A stretch of DNA of 64,000 nucleotides, from positions 126,601 through 190,600 of the forward strand of contig KV419419.1 of the NCBI GenBank assembly GCA_001630475.1, in the 5' to 3' direction. Below are positions 39,198 through 50,764 of this stretch, one piece after another. The notes beneath the pieces were generated by a model, which did no database searches, was not told where the DNA came from, and saw nothing but the letters and a program-made list of their open reading frames with translations. This DNA is from Sistotremastrum niveocremeum HHB9708 (Eukaryota > Basidiomycota > Agaricomycetes > Sistotremastrales > Sistotremastraceae). Numbering within the stretch: position 1 is the first letter of the stretch; each line of letters begins with the position of its first letter. The position numbers and the translations under genes were made by a program.

Positions 39198-39870
39198 ACA
39201 GCTCGATAGACTGACTCGGACCTGACGATAGTATTCCTTCCCGATGCCATACGCAATCGGCCCCTCGGCTATCCACAACGCTATCCGCATTGCTAGGGCT
39301 TTCTCACTGCCAAGCCAGAGTGACCAACTGCGCCATCTAACCCTCCCCGGAGGCTTCCTCCAAATACCCTGCCTTACCAAAATACTAAAGCGCACTTCCC
39401 AACCCTGCTGGGGAACGGCCCCTCAGCCATCCACAACACTAACCGTGTTGCTGGAGAGAGATACCGAACGCGCACGACCCACGTAGAAATTTCGTTACGT
39501 GGAATTGCTGATGCTACCAGACTTTTTGCGAGGAAGTGGCTATGAACAAGAGACTGATCACGGGCATCAGCTATAGTATTTCTTGCGGTGGTGGGGGCAG
39601 AGGGAAGAGAATGGAGAGACGGTTTTTGGGTTCCGAGAATTATTTGTAGGTAGCTGTGCGGATTCCGGAGCTGGGGTTGAAACCATTGAACGTGATAATT
39701 CTTGAAGGCATCTCCAGGTAACGGTGAAGGGGTCTGGAGGTGCAGGAATTGAGCAGAGCGTGCTCGAAGTGAAAGGCCAGCGTCGATGAGGAGGAGTAGC
39801 AGATAAGCGCCGTCGGAGCTTGAACTCACGGTCACTAGGGCGGCTCGGCCACCGATGCTTCCGCTTCACT
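39165..39870 (-). repeat. Dispersed repeat R1, copy 2
   Basis: Reverse-oriented copy of the sequence at 7380-8365. It matches well from GTGAGTTCAAGCTCCG (39822 downwards) through the CCGTTCCCCAGCAGGGTTGG block and the A-box-like GATGGCGCAGTTGG to about 39225, then more loosely to 39165. It lacks the last 300 bp found in copies 1 and 3. Its outer end carries GGTGGCCGAG 20 nt before the B-box-like GAGTTCAAGCTCC, which looks like a shortened tRNA-Ser/Leu head. Confidence 0.75.
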
Positions 39871-40074
39871 GGCAACTTGTTATAAAGGGCACAACAGGAA
39901 ACTCTGACACATTCGTACCGCACTATTTAATGACCTAGAGGTGATCAAGATGAGAGTCAGAGAATGAAGACACGACCTTCCAAGAAGGAAAAAAAAGACC
40001 AGGCAGGCACACAATTGTATAACAAGAAATACGGTATTATATGGTCAGAGAGCTCGTCAGAGTTGGCTCCCAAG

Positions 40075-41963
40075 CTACAATTCCAACTCCGAGAGACATG
40101 CCTCCTCGATCTCTGCATTCCGCTCTTTGCGCAGATCAAGCATCGCTTGAAACCGTTCGGTGTAGAGCTCCTCATCCTCTATGGAGATACGCAGTTCCTT
40201 CAAAGCGGGACAGACGTCTGTTCGCTCGAGCTCCTCGATGAACGGGTCCAAAGGTTCCGTTCCCCAGAGAGACATCTCAACGACGGAGGAGCTGTTAGAG
40301 AGAAGTGCCTGCCATAGCTGCTGAGTAAAAATGTTGTTCTCATTGTCCATTCCCGTTCGCACTGGCTCATCATTCTCGTCAAATTCAGGGGTCGGATCAG
40401 ACCCCCAAACCTGTAACACCTCAGGTCTTATGACGAAGAAGTCGAATGCGCAATGGAGGAGCAGGTGTCTCACTTCGTCCCTCTGCTTTCTGTGTAAATG
40501 ATTGACACGTTCCACCAGTTGGATGGGGGAGAAGACACCTGGAGTAAAGGGTACAGCGAGGCTGACCATACCGCTGTGCATTTCGATCTGCAGATCACTA
40601 GCTCCTGCAGCCAGTGCCTTAACGCTCTCGGGTAAAGACGAATAAATGGAGATCATAGTCCCGTCGGGCGCCACCAACGGTCTGCTGCTGATATTGATCG
40701 CTCGAATGACGGGAAATTCAAAAGCCGCGAAAAGGCGTATGACTGAGTCCGCATTCAGCTTCTTGAGAGCAAGGTTACGACAATGCTCGAGCTTCACGGG
40801 CTTCCCTCCGGATTGCAGATGGCGAACGATGTCATTGAAACGGATGTTTTCGAGAGTCAAGTCTTCGAGTAGTGGTGCGTTTGAGATCGCGGAGATAGCA
40901 TCGGTTGTACTTTCGGTCAGTCCCACCGACAAGTAAAGAGATCTCAGGCAAGCCAAGAGCGGGGACGTGAGACGTTTGCAGGAGAATCCATCAAGACGTA
41001 GCATGCGGAGTTTCGGGAAATGATCTGAAAATAGGTTCCGCGATGATAAGAGACGGCGGTCTGAGGTGTTTTGTACAAGGATGAAGCGTTTGAGCTCCGG
41101 AGCACGAAGGGTATCGATGCCATACCATAACTCAGTGACAGGGAATCCGAATGAGTCTATCACGATGCTCAGACTCTCGATCCTGAATATTTCTGCAGTA
41201 AGAAATTGTATATGAGGGCATATCCTGGCGGCAACTTCAGTCGTCTCGTCCGAGGCGAAAAGCGAATCTTGGGCCGACGAATTGAACCGTATGCAGAGCA
41301 AGCTGCTTTTGGACCGAGTCGCGAATGCGTATACTGCAGCAAGATTCCAAGCAAGATCGATGTGACTCCATAAACATGCAGAGTCCAGGCAAACCTGGCG
41401 CCAGCGGGAGAAGCTGATTGCATGTTAGTCAACGAACGAGGGGTTGAAGACAGGAGAAGGGTACGCACATGTGAGATATGATGATGATCTTCTTCAATGG
41501 CAATGAGGCAGTTTCGCGCTCATTCCATTCTTCGTGTATATCCACCACCCCTTTTCTCGCCCCTTCCGTATAATGCAGAGCTATTTTGGAGAGAAGCTCA
41601 ACAGGTAATCGACCCAAGGGAGTTCTGCTGTTCAAAGAACGGCTGATGCTGGCTGAGGCGTCGGTGATGGACTTGTTGACGCGTTGTTGGACATCACGCA
41701 GAGAGGCCAAGGTTTGCTTAGCTTCGTCATCCAGCGGTGCGTTCCCGTTTGACTGGATCAAGGCCCGCGATCTTTCTCTAACTCAGCGAGATGATGGACA
41801 TAGAGAAGGAACGTACGTCTCATCGACTTCTTGTATCAACGCGTTCGCGAAGTCTGCCACGTCCCCTGACCCGGAGTTCTGTGCCACAGCATGGCTGGAT
41901 GAGTACTGTACCTCCTGGAATTAGATTTTATCGAACGTTTAATTCTCACAAGCAGCCTACCAT
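40075..41963 (-). CDS. F-box domain protein with LRR-like region
   Basis: Four exons in phase: a start exon holding only the ATG (41963-41961), then about 41914-41817, 41777-41469 and 41413-40075, giving 582 aa. The first long exon encodes a polar start (VAQNSGSGDVADFANALIQ). Exon 3 carries a helix (LASLRDVQQRVNKSITDAS) and the F-box LGRLPVELLSKIALHY. Exon 4 opens with the conserved FSRWRQVCLDSACLWSHIDLAW. The C-terminal region is leucine-rich and repeat-like (LFSDHFPKLRMLRLDGF, APLLEDLTLENI) and ends in a charged helix near EEACLSELEL. It is the closest paralogue of the truncated copy at the left window edge, 40 kb away. Probable ubiquitin-ligase adaptor, target unknown. Confidence 0.78.
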
Positions 41964-43213
41964 TAATCTCGACTTTGGGTGTTCTTCGTAGGGCACCGAA
42001 CGCGTCTGAGACTCTGAGTCGCGTAGGGAGAAATAGAGCCTGATAGTCCGAGAGCAGGAACGGGCGCTAAATTACTTCTGAGAACTGTTTTGTGGGTCGC
42101 GATGCGCAGTCTACGGAACAGTTGCGAGTAAGTATATTGGCTTCGTTCAAGCAGCTCAGGACCTCAATGGTCGACTAAAGTACGCGGTACAGGACAAAGT
42201 GTACGCGAGGTAAGGTCAAGGGTGAGGTTTCCGGCTAACTCGGGCGATTCGGTATGAAACCGTCTGAACTCGATACAGAATATAATCTTGTCCTGAAACT
42301 CGCTGGCACCCGTTCAGACCGCCCATCAAATCACCTCAGAGTCTGCTAATGACGACATCATTACGATTCCAATATATAAGGTGTGGATCTAGAATGTAGG
42401 TAGATGGAGATGGCATCGTCTGCAGCGTCGTTTGTGGAATTAACTCAACCAACTGTCTCAACCTCAGATATCCTGCGCAGCAGCATCGTAAGCATTCGCC
42501 TGGTAAGACAGACGAAACCGATACATACTGGCAACTATCACCAACGTGAGGGAAGGCCCAGTACGAGATGAGGGGACGGTGTGGCACCTTGTTCCTTGAG
42601 ACAAAACGGAGTTGGGACTCGGAGACCGTTCTCGAGCTTTGATATTGCAAGGAGATGCAGTCTTCAAGACCTGAAGTTGGGAGGCACGACGTCGAAGAGC
42701 GCTGAGCGAAGCACTGAGTGATTGCGCACATCGTGCTGCTGGTCAAAGGATCATCGACACGTCGCTGGAGGTAGCATTGACATGTCTGCAAGATTGATGG
42801 TGCTCGCGTCTCGCTAAGTGTCAAAATATTCGCAGAGCTCTTTACGAACTTCGGACGATCCATCGATCCTCTAAGCGATCGAGTTTAGGCGGTCAGGATG
42901 GTCCTTGAGTCGGATAAAACTCCAACAGAACAGAGCATTGGCGCGACTGAGGGGCGAGAGTACGAGAAAGTGATGCTTTGCCAGGCTCCCATTGACGGTA
43001 TAGGAACTTAGATGACGGATGAGCTTGTTAGGCGCTGGGAGCCTTCTGCTTTTAGGCAGACATGTCACGATGTCGCGATATACGTGGATTCGGCACACAG
43101 GACGAAAGGCATGGCGCAGCTGCGTTTGAGAAGTGTCACCAAGTCAGGCATAAAGAGGAAGCGCGTCCATCGAGTTTCACAGTACGACGGATTCGGTCTC
43201 ACTAGCCTAGGAA
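41964..43213. other. Region without recognised genes, about 1.25 kb
   Basis: 5' flank of the F-box gene followed by anonymous sequence up to repeat R1 copy 3. Overlapping open frames up to 175 codons on the minus strand have no recognisable content. Confidence 0.4.
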
Positions 43214-44105
43214 GTTGGCAATGTGTCTCGGAGGGCCATGGGTATGAACAGCCCTCGCTGATGACAGAGCCTGGGTGCTCATGAGGAGGAGGCCGTGGTA
43301 GGATACGGCGGTAGGCTGATAACTACTGTATGCAGTGGTTAGCGAACTTGAATGAATCGGGGCGACGGCGACGGCGCGACGATACACACTTGGTGGTGGT
43401 GATATATCAAGTGAAGCAGGCGGATCGAATTTTAAACGTCCACCTGACGAGATGATATCACGAATATTGGTTCTCGTGATATGAAAGGGCGGTACGCTAA
43501 CGCGAAACGCCCCTCCCTCGACCTCGATAGACTGACCTCGAAATGTGTTCCTTCCCGATGCTATACACAATCGGTCCCTCGGCTATCCACAACGCTATCC
43601 GCATTGCTAGGGCTTTCTCACTGCCAAGCCAGAGTGACCAACTGCGCCATCTACCCTCCCCGGAGGCTTCCTCCAAATACCCTGCCTTACCATCAAAGTA
43701 CTAAAGCGCACTTCCCAACCCTGCTGGGGAACGGCCCCTCAGCCATCCACAACACTAACCGTGTTGCTGGAGAGAGAATACCGAACGCGCACGACCCACG
43801 TAGAAATTCGTTACGTGGAATTGCTGATGCTACCAGACTTTTTGCGAGGAAGTGGCTATGAGCAGGAGCTGATCTCGGGCATCAGCTATAGTATTGCTTG
43901 CGGTGGTGGTGGTAGAGGGAAGAGAATGGAGAGACGATTTCTGGGTTCCGAAAATCATTTGTAGGTAGCTGTGCGGATTTCGGAGCTGGATTTGAAACCT
44001 TTGAGCGTGATAATTCCTGTATACGTTTCCGAGCAACAGTGAAGGGGTTTGAATGCAGCCGGAATTGAGCAGAGCGTGCTCAAAGTGACTGGCAGCGTCG
44101 ATGGT
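43214..44105 (-). repeat. Dispersed repeat R1, copy 3
   Basis: Inverted relative to copy 1 and matching it almost end to end, including the hairpin block ATATCACGA/TCGTGATAT, the A-box-like GATGGCGCAGTTGG and the ATTATCACG block. The outer end differs: instead of the tRNA-like head it stops at a GGT microsatellite (about 44100-44125). It abuts the left end of the large transposon, which begins within about 130 bp. Confidence 0.75.
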
Positions 44106-44317
44106 GGTGGTGGTGGTGGTGGTATTAGACGGTACTGTATAGTGGTGGATTTCCACAAAAAATAAAATCTGCACACACTGCAGTTAAGTACCCTTATTAA
44201 GTACTTAAGTCCTTGAGAGACGTCCACCATTTTGGAGAACACAGCTTGTGTGTGCAAAAAAAGTGTTTGTGTGTGCATTTCCTCCAGAAAAATAAAAATG
44301 CGGTTTTGTTGCACACA

Positions 44318-44341
44318 TATGGCAAGCCGGGCGTTGCATAA
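44318..44341 (+). repeat. Left inverted repeat core of Element 1
   Basis: 24-bp sequence, TATGGCAAGCCGG followed by GCGTTGCATAA, inverted at 55912-55935 with one mismatch (G to A at the twelfth base). Confidence 0.85.
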
Positions 44342-44379
44342 TTCCAATGTTTCCCCCTTTTCCAGTCATCCACACATAC

Positions 44380-44775
44380 TTTCCCCCTAACTTGGCACAT
44401 TTCCACAACTTTACCTGTAAACTTTCCCCCTCTGACCTTTTCGCTCTCAAACTTGACCCAAATGTTTACCTCACATCATTCCCCACCTAATCTTGGCCGT
44501 ACAATTTTGACCCTGTTTGATTCTTTTACCATAACATGTATGCCCTTTACACAAATTTTCCCTGACAACTATCCCTCCTTCACAATTCAGACCTGTACAT
44601 AAGTGACGACTGTACAACAATCCACAACTTTCCCCTCAAATGTTGAACCACTCCCATCGCGATGTGTATTGTTGCCCTGCAGAACTTTACCTCCAACTGT
44701 AGCATCAAACTTTCCCCAACTCATGTTTTCCCTCAAACTTTACCCCAAAACTATCCCCCCAAACTTTACCCCCCT
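44380..44775 (+). repeat. Left subterminal motif array of Element 1
   Basis: At least nine irregularly spaced copies of AACTTT(A/C)CCCC and close variants (for example ACTTTCCCCCTAAC, AAACTTTCCCCCTC, ACAACTTTCCCCTC, AAACTTTACCCCAAAAC, AAACTTTACCCCCC), all in the same orientation. This layout is typical of transposase-binding sites in large DNA transposons. Confidence 0.75.
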
Positions 44776-45238
44776 GATGTTGACCATCAATATGTTCACC
44801 ATCTACTCACTGAATCTATATGTACACGACAAGTGCGGCTCTGTGACCTACTCCTCCATAGCATCTCACCTATTAATGGACTCTGAGAATCTCCTCGTCG
44901 GTTATATCATGTGACCCGAACGCGGTCACGTGCACTGCAGTGATGTCATAGCGAGACCCTCCACAGCCATTCAAAGTCCGACTTTTGTTCGCTAGCCGGG
45001 TCAATTGCCTTTTTTGATGCCCTTGAACCTGGCCAAGGCGGTTTTCATGTGGAAATGCTTAAATGGACCAGCATGGCCACACCATTGTAAAATAAAATAG
45101 GCTATACATCCTCAGTGATTGTGAATTATGTTCAGTCTCCTGTGTGAAGTTTTCAGCTCCGCTTGAATTCAGGAGAAAAATTACAAGGTCTCCTGCCTTA
45201 TCGCTTGCTTAGCCCGCGGATCCCCCCCTTCGCACGCT

Positions 45239-48200
45239 ATGTCTGAAAACACGGATTGGTCTGCTATTTTAAAATCTTGTCGCAATCCGCACTGCAGCAG
45301 TAAGGATCCACATATCCCTGGGTCGTGCTGTAGCTTCTTTGAGTCACAAGACGGCACCATTGACATCAAGAACGTCACTAAAGCGAGGCTGTTTGCCAGC
45401 AAGTGCTTATGGTGTGACTGTTCTGCCCAATCGCACTGTCATCGGCCTGACCAAAACAATGTGAGTTTGTGTATACCTTACGCAGAGGAGTACTTACCAT
45501 TAAATAAAGGGGCCCCCTGTTGCTCCAGGGGGACAAGTCATAGCACATCATGCACCTCCAGCGCCTCAGGCACTTCCAGGGGAAGCTCCCCCTCCGTATG
45601 CCCATCACGCTCCCATGCAACTAGCTCCCATTGCACCAGTTCATCACCCACCCCAAGCTCCTCCTCCCGTACCACCGGTTATATCAAGACCGGCTGCTAA
45701 TGCTCAGCACGCTGTCCCTCAAGTTAATCCTCTGCAAACTGTGATTGCGCAACGAGAGACGGCACTTGCCAATGCCATTCAGGCCATACCAGGACAGGTG
45801 GGCTATCGTAATATGGGAGAGGTCAGTTGATTTGTGTATCTTTTCGTTATCTGAGGGCTGAGCTTCAATAGTATGCCCGGGCCAGAGACGAACCAACCGG
45901 TCGCAAGCGGAAGAAGAAGAATCAAGGTGCTAAGGGGAAGAACAAAGCGCCACCGCCAAAGCGACAAAAGACTTCCCCGCCGCCGGCTCCGGAGAAGAAT
46001 GAGGGTCCAAAGCTGTACAGCGTGGTGTTGATTCCTGACGGACGACTGGTGGCACAATCACAGCACAAGCTCCTCATTCCGATGGGTACATCCGCAGTCA
46101 AAACAAAGGCAATTCGGAAGCATCATGTCGACGCCCGGGGCAAACACCCGGACCGTCCCCTCGAGCCATACGGTCGGAACTTGTTGGGCTTTCCAGTGCC
46201 TGCACAGGATCGGTGAGTGAGGAGATATGGGTGCATCTCTCAGGCTTACAGAATATGCACAGTTTTTACGACTACGTCGACCAGAAATATTGGGGGAAGT
46301 TCGAAGCTCTGCCCTCGGACTCTGCTGCTGCTGTCGACCAGAAGATTCGCACAGCTCTGAGTCACATTCCTCAGTTCCCGCACGAAGAACCAGACTGTTA
46401 CCGGTTTCTTAAGGTCAAGAGCGGTGGTCATGGGAGGACGGGAGCCCTTATCTATTTTACTCGGGGAAAGAACGCGGGAGACCTCGGCGATTCAGTGACA
46501 GCGTCTACTTTGAAACGGTAAGAGGAGGTCATCCTAGTGCTGCAACGGAGAACTCATTAGTGATCAGGCTTGCCAGCAATCATCGAAATATACCTGACGC
46601 CATGAGACCCAACGGCAGAAAAGTTATTTTTGTTGCTCTCAAAATCACTCATCGTCCACTCCCAACGGACGACACTGACGAGTTTGAATTGATGGAGGCG
46701 CCTGGGCCAGTTGGAGAGAAGAGGCAGAAGAAGGCTGCCAAGGCGAAGGAGACATTTGTGGTATCAGATGAGGATATGGAGTCCGAGAGTGGAGGATCTT
46801 CCGATGAGAGTTCCGCGGCGTCGTCGGGTGAGGAGGAGAGTGGCGAGGAGAGTGACAAGGAGAGTGACAAGGAGGGTGGCAAGGAAAGTCGCGAGGAAAA
46901 GGGAAAGGAGAGGGAAGTGCATGTGAAGGTGGAGGAGGAGGATGACCCACTTAACGTCCTAGTGCCTCATGCCAGACCTTACAAGAGGGAGGGTGGACCG
47001 CAGGCCGATGAGGAGGAGGATGAGGGGGTTTGGGAGGTGTACAATCCCACGTTATGGGAGCCGGGGGAAGCATCGTCTTCGAGGAGGCAATTGCCATTCG
47101 ACGGAGGTCAATTGGCAGCCGCCAAGAGCGAGAGCCATGTTCCTATCCAGGCCAGTAGTTCGGCAAACAGTTACGCAGCGGGGAGCGAGTCGGCTCCCGG
47201 GGCGGTTGCTATCCAGTCGGTCGTCCCTCCCGTTGTCAACAACAAGGGCGGAGAGAAACATAAAAACACAGGCGAAGGCTCTCAGGCGGTATGTACAGTC
47301 ATTCCTGCGACGAGCGATGGTTTCACAATTGAGGCTCACAGACTGCACAGAAGCCTTCGGGGAAGAAGAAGGTCAGACCCATGTTGACTATTTGAGCAAC
47401 AAAGGCTTACCGTGGTAAATTGTGTTGTTTCCTATAAACGCAGATTGTGCAAGCGGTTTCGGATGTCAAGCCTGAGGGTCGAAGTGCACATGACATTGCC
47501 GCTGACTGCGCCATGCAGGCAGAAATGCTGCTCACCATTTTAGAGAACATTCATAAACCGTCGCAAGCCACTTCATGGGTACGTTAATTGATCTTGAGGT
47601 GCCTACACATTCGGATGTTTGACTTTTATCCAGTATCCAGACAGTGCATGCGCGCCGTACTCTGAGACCTCTTGCCGCGAGGAATACTGGAAACTTGACT
47701 CAGCGCTTACAAAGGTCGGAATGGGGAGGGAAAATGATGTTACCGCGGCAGAAGGCTTACTAGACGCGAGCGAGAGATATATCAAGGCTTTTCCAATCCA
47801 AGCTTTACCACGCCTGATGGACGGCCCAGGCACGCGGCGGTTTCTCGTGAACAACGTGAAGTTTGGGCATTATGGGTTATCTCCTCATGCGACTTTGCTA
47901 AGAACCTTGCTGAACGTGCTTAGCCGGGGTTGGATATTAGAGAAGCTGGACGCACAGGTATCGATGAGTATATTATCGATAGGTGACCTTTTATCCAGGG
48001 TCATCGCTGCTGTCCGGTATTTCAAGTCTTGCGGATCTGAAGGTTCCGCCAGAGTGCCGGCTAGAATGTTCCTCGATCGAGAGCCGTTTGGGCAGCTACA
48101 GCGGCATCTGGTTCGCAGTGTGGGCCATCTATCAGTGAGACCTACTTCACGGAATTAGATCCGCTCTGATAGGGAAAATTAGGTCGGGGGAGAGGCTTAC

Positions 48201-49180
48201 ATTATCCCAGCTTTACACTTGCCAAAACCAAACGCCAAGATCGCAATCTCTGCGGAAATGTTTGATGACGCAATGCTCAAGGACTTTGGCCATCCATCAG
48301 AAGAGGGATACATCGACGTCGAACGCATGCATCTCGGTTCGGTTCGGAAGGAGGGTGATCATCGCGGTGGGATGGGTGATGTCATGGGAGTGTTTCAGCT
48401 GTTCTTGGATGAGGTGCCAAGAGTCATCGAAGATTATGACAGCTACTTGGAAGTTTTCACTCGTTGGGCGAAGATATTCATCAAGAGTATCCAGTATGAT
48501 CGTGAGATCAAAGGTATGCGCGCGCTGAAGGACCCGCAACTAGCTTACGACTCTGAGGAGTCGGAGGGGGAGGACATTGGAGCCGTAGCGCCAACTGCAG
48601 GACCGAAGAAAAGGCCCCGCCCGAAGATGAAGGGCAAAGCGGTGACGAAGACGAGCACGAGGTCAACGTCTGTACCTCTCGTAGCATATGATACTGATGC
48701 GATTGGAACGCAGGGAACTTGCAGAGGCTCAAGCTCCCAACACCACAGGGGCTCCATCGGATGGAGCTCGATCTGTGGCCGTTGAGCCGGCGGCGAACGA
48801 GGCTGGCCTCAAAGAGCTCAAATGGCAGCCGAATATCCCAGCGACTGTGGATGCGGAAACGCGCGCCAAGCTGCTCGAAATCGCGGGTGTTGAGGATGCG
48901 AAGGACTTGATACGAAGGTTGGCGGAACACTGGCAGCATCCCATGCGCAAGATACCCAGGAGGGTTTTGACGGCGGTCGATCGACGCAAGGGCTTGAAGG
49001 AGTTACGCGAGGTATGTGTGTCGGTATGAGACTTTAGGGCTTTGCTGAGCATATCTGGCCGTATATTAGGCTTACGAGGATAAGCCTGAGGACTCTTACA
49101 GCGATCCCGCCTGGGGTCGAGTCGCACCGGTACTCATGGCTATCATCGATCGGCGATTGAGCGCCCCTGGAACTCCTTGA
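45239..49180 (+). CDS. Element 1 protein A: Cys-rich N-terminus, acidic middle, unknown function
   Basis: Multi-exon gene starting at ATG 45239 and ending at TGA 49180. The first exon encodes a cysteine/histidine-rich segment (CRNPHC, CCSFF, KCLWCDC, HCHRPDQ) that looks able to bind zinc. Next come a His/Pro/Ala-rich stretch, a basic patch (GRKRKKKNQGAKGKN) that could direct nuclear entry, a conserved-looking block (YSVVLIPDGRLVAQSQHK; FYDYVDQKYWGKFEALP), a long Glu/Ser/Lys acidic region, and a C-terminal globular part (YPDSACAPYSETSCREEYW; FLVNNVKFGHYGLSPHATLL; IAISAEMFDDAMLKDFGHP). Introns are short and phases can be kept throughout, including GTGCCT/CAG at 46196-46253 and GTCTGT/CAG near 48668-48713. 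I do not recognise the family. Because it lies between the left array and the transposase, a DNA-binding or accessory transposition role is a guess. Confidence 0.65.
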
Positions 49181-50764
49181 GACTTGGTGGACGACGTGCC
49201 AGATGGTTAGGGGCATGGCGAGCGCGCGAACGACAGGTATGGGCTCGGCAGAGGCCTCGGCTGGCTGCCCGGAGATGTATTGAGGATCCGTAAATGAATC
49301 GAATAAGGATAGTGACTGGACATTGACAAGGAGAACAATAGATTTGATGCTGAAACGGATTGTATGTCCTACTGATTCCCAGTCAACGATTGAACGACGA
49401 ACCAGGAAGTGCATTGCGACCTACCAGCATAAGCTGCCTCTCTCAGCCATCGTCTCTTCCGTACAGAGCACTGCGAGATCGACGGTCAGTTCGCCTTGAT
49501 GTGATAAGTTAAGTGGATGCGAACATACGTGGCGACCTGTTCACGAATCAATCATGCTGACGATGGTAGGCATCGCTGAGAAGGCTCGGCGATGATAAAT
49601 TGAGAGCCTAGAGTGCTGATGTTCGGAAGCCCGGAGTCCTGTTCACACGGCGAGCGAGAGTGCAGTGCATTGACATCTGGAGGGTAACCATACAGAAGCT
49701 CTCAGGGTCGAGATACGTCGCAGCACCGCAACGGGAGCACCTTTGGCGAACATATGCTCGGCATCCGTCAAGGAATTCGCTGAGCAGGGGCCGACGTGCG
49801 CTCGGATATTACAGTAACAGATCTGATGCTGACACCCCTTTCAGGCCCTGCTTATTACCAGTCAACGCTCGGACGAATCATCAAGCGAATGAGCGACGTA
49901 CTAGCAAATCGTGCAACCATCGTTCAGGGTATTGCCTTGAATAGATTGATCTATCTCAGGTCAGATCGCATGAACGGTCTAACATAAGTGGATGTGAACT
50001 TACGTGGCCTTGTCATAATCATAGCCCCGGTTGCACAGCTCCTGTACAAAGCTCAGTATGTCGAGAGAAAAATACTACGAAGTCATGAACGTACTCATAC
50101 TCTCCTGCAGTACCACCCCACGCGCCATTCGTGAAAGGGTGCTCATGGCCCTCTTGGACGCGGCTCGAAGGCCTCGTTGACATAGCCCTGCGACGCTCAA
50201 ATCAGAGCGTCGAGTGCTACAGTCAGCACGAAACCAGACTTCCAATTCAGGAAGCCTGGATTCGTGATCACACGTCGACAGGGGTTTTCTTGAGATCTTG
50301 AGGGTGCCTAGTGGGAGTTTGTCAGAGGGCCATAACGCGCATTGCCTGCAAACACAGACCTATTTGAGACATTTGACACCATGGAGGTGTTTCGAGAGAG
50401 CAGATCACAGGACGAACAGGAAGAGAACTCCATGGTTGAGGCCTTGAGGCGGCATGTACAGTAGCGGAGTTCAAATTGCCTCCGTTATGCCTCCGCGTCA
50501 CACTTTCCCGCAGGTCACGTGTGTTTGCTGCCGTGGCGTGTGAGTGACCAAACGTGACGGGATCAAACCGTCCCTCTGTTCCACTGGCGACCTTGACCTC
50601 CACGATCTGCTGCTAGGGAGGCTGAACCGAATCAGTCCGCAGTTTCGACACTTATCCACTCTCGTAAGAGGTAATGTCTCTTTTTGTTCGTGGCAGCGCC
50701 AGAATGACCCGATTCACAATAGAATTTGCATCCGCCACGATCGATCGAGCGGAAGCATCACGAT
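49181..50764. other. Gene-poor interior of Element 1 with a degenerate duplication
   Basis: Two related segments follow one another about 475 bp apart. TAAGTGGATGCGAACATACG near 49508 matches TAAGTGGATGTGAACTTACG near 49985. GATTTGATGCTGA and CAGTCAACG near 49330-49390 match GATCTGATGCTGA and CAGTCAACG near 49821-49866. Minus-strand splice-like signals are present, but no continuous frame could be built. It may be a decayed fourth gene. Confidence 0.45.

Noticed and set aside
46213-46521. A frameshift in protein A at about 46.2 kb
   Set aside because: An intron GTGCCT...CAG (46196-46253) joins the two frames in phase, so no break is needed.
46649-46950. Minus-strand Ser/Pro-rich frames opposite the acidic region of protein A
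   Set aside because: Antisense shadows of the Glu/Ser/Lys-coding repeat sequence.
48660-48720. A frameshift in protein A near 48.7 kb
   Set aside because: A 46-nt intron with a GTCTGT donor and a CGCAG acceptor restores the downstream frame.
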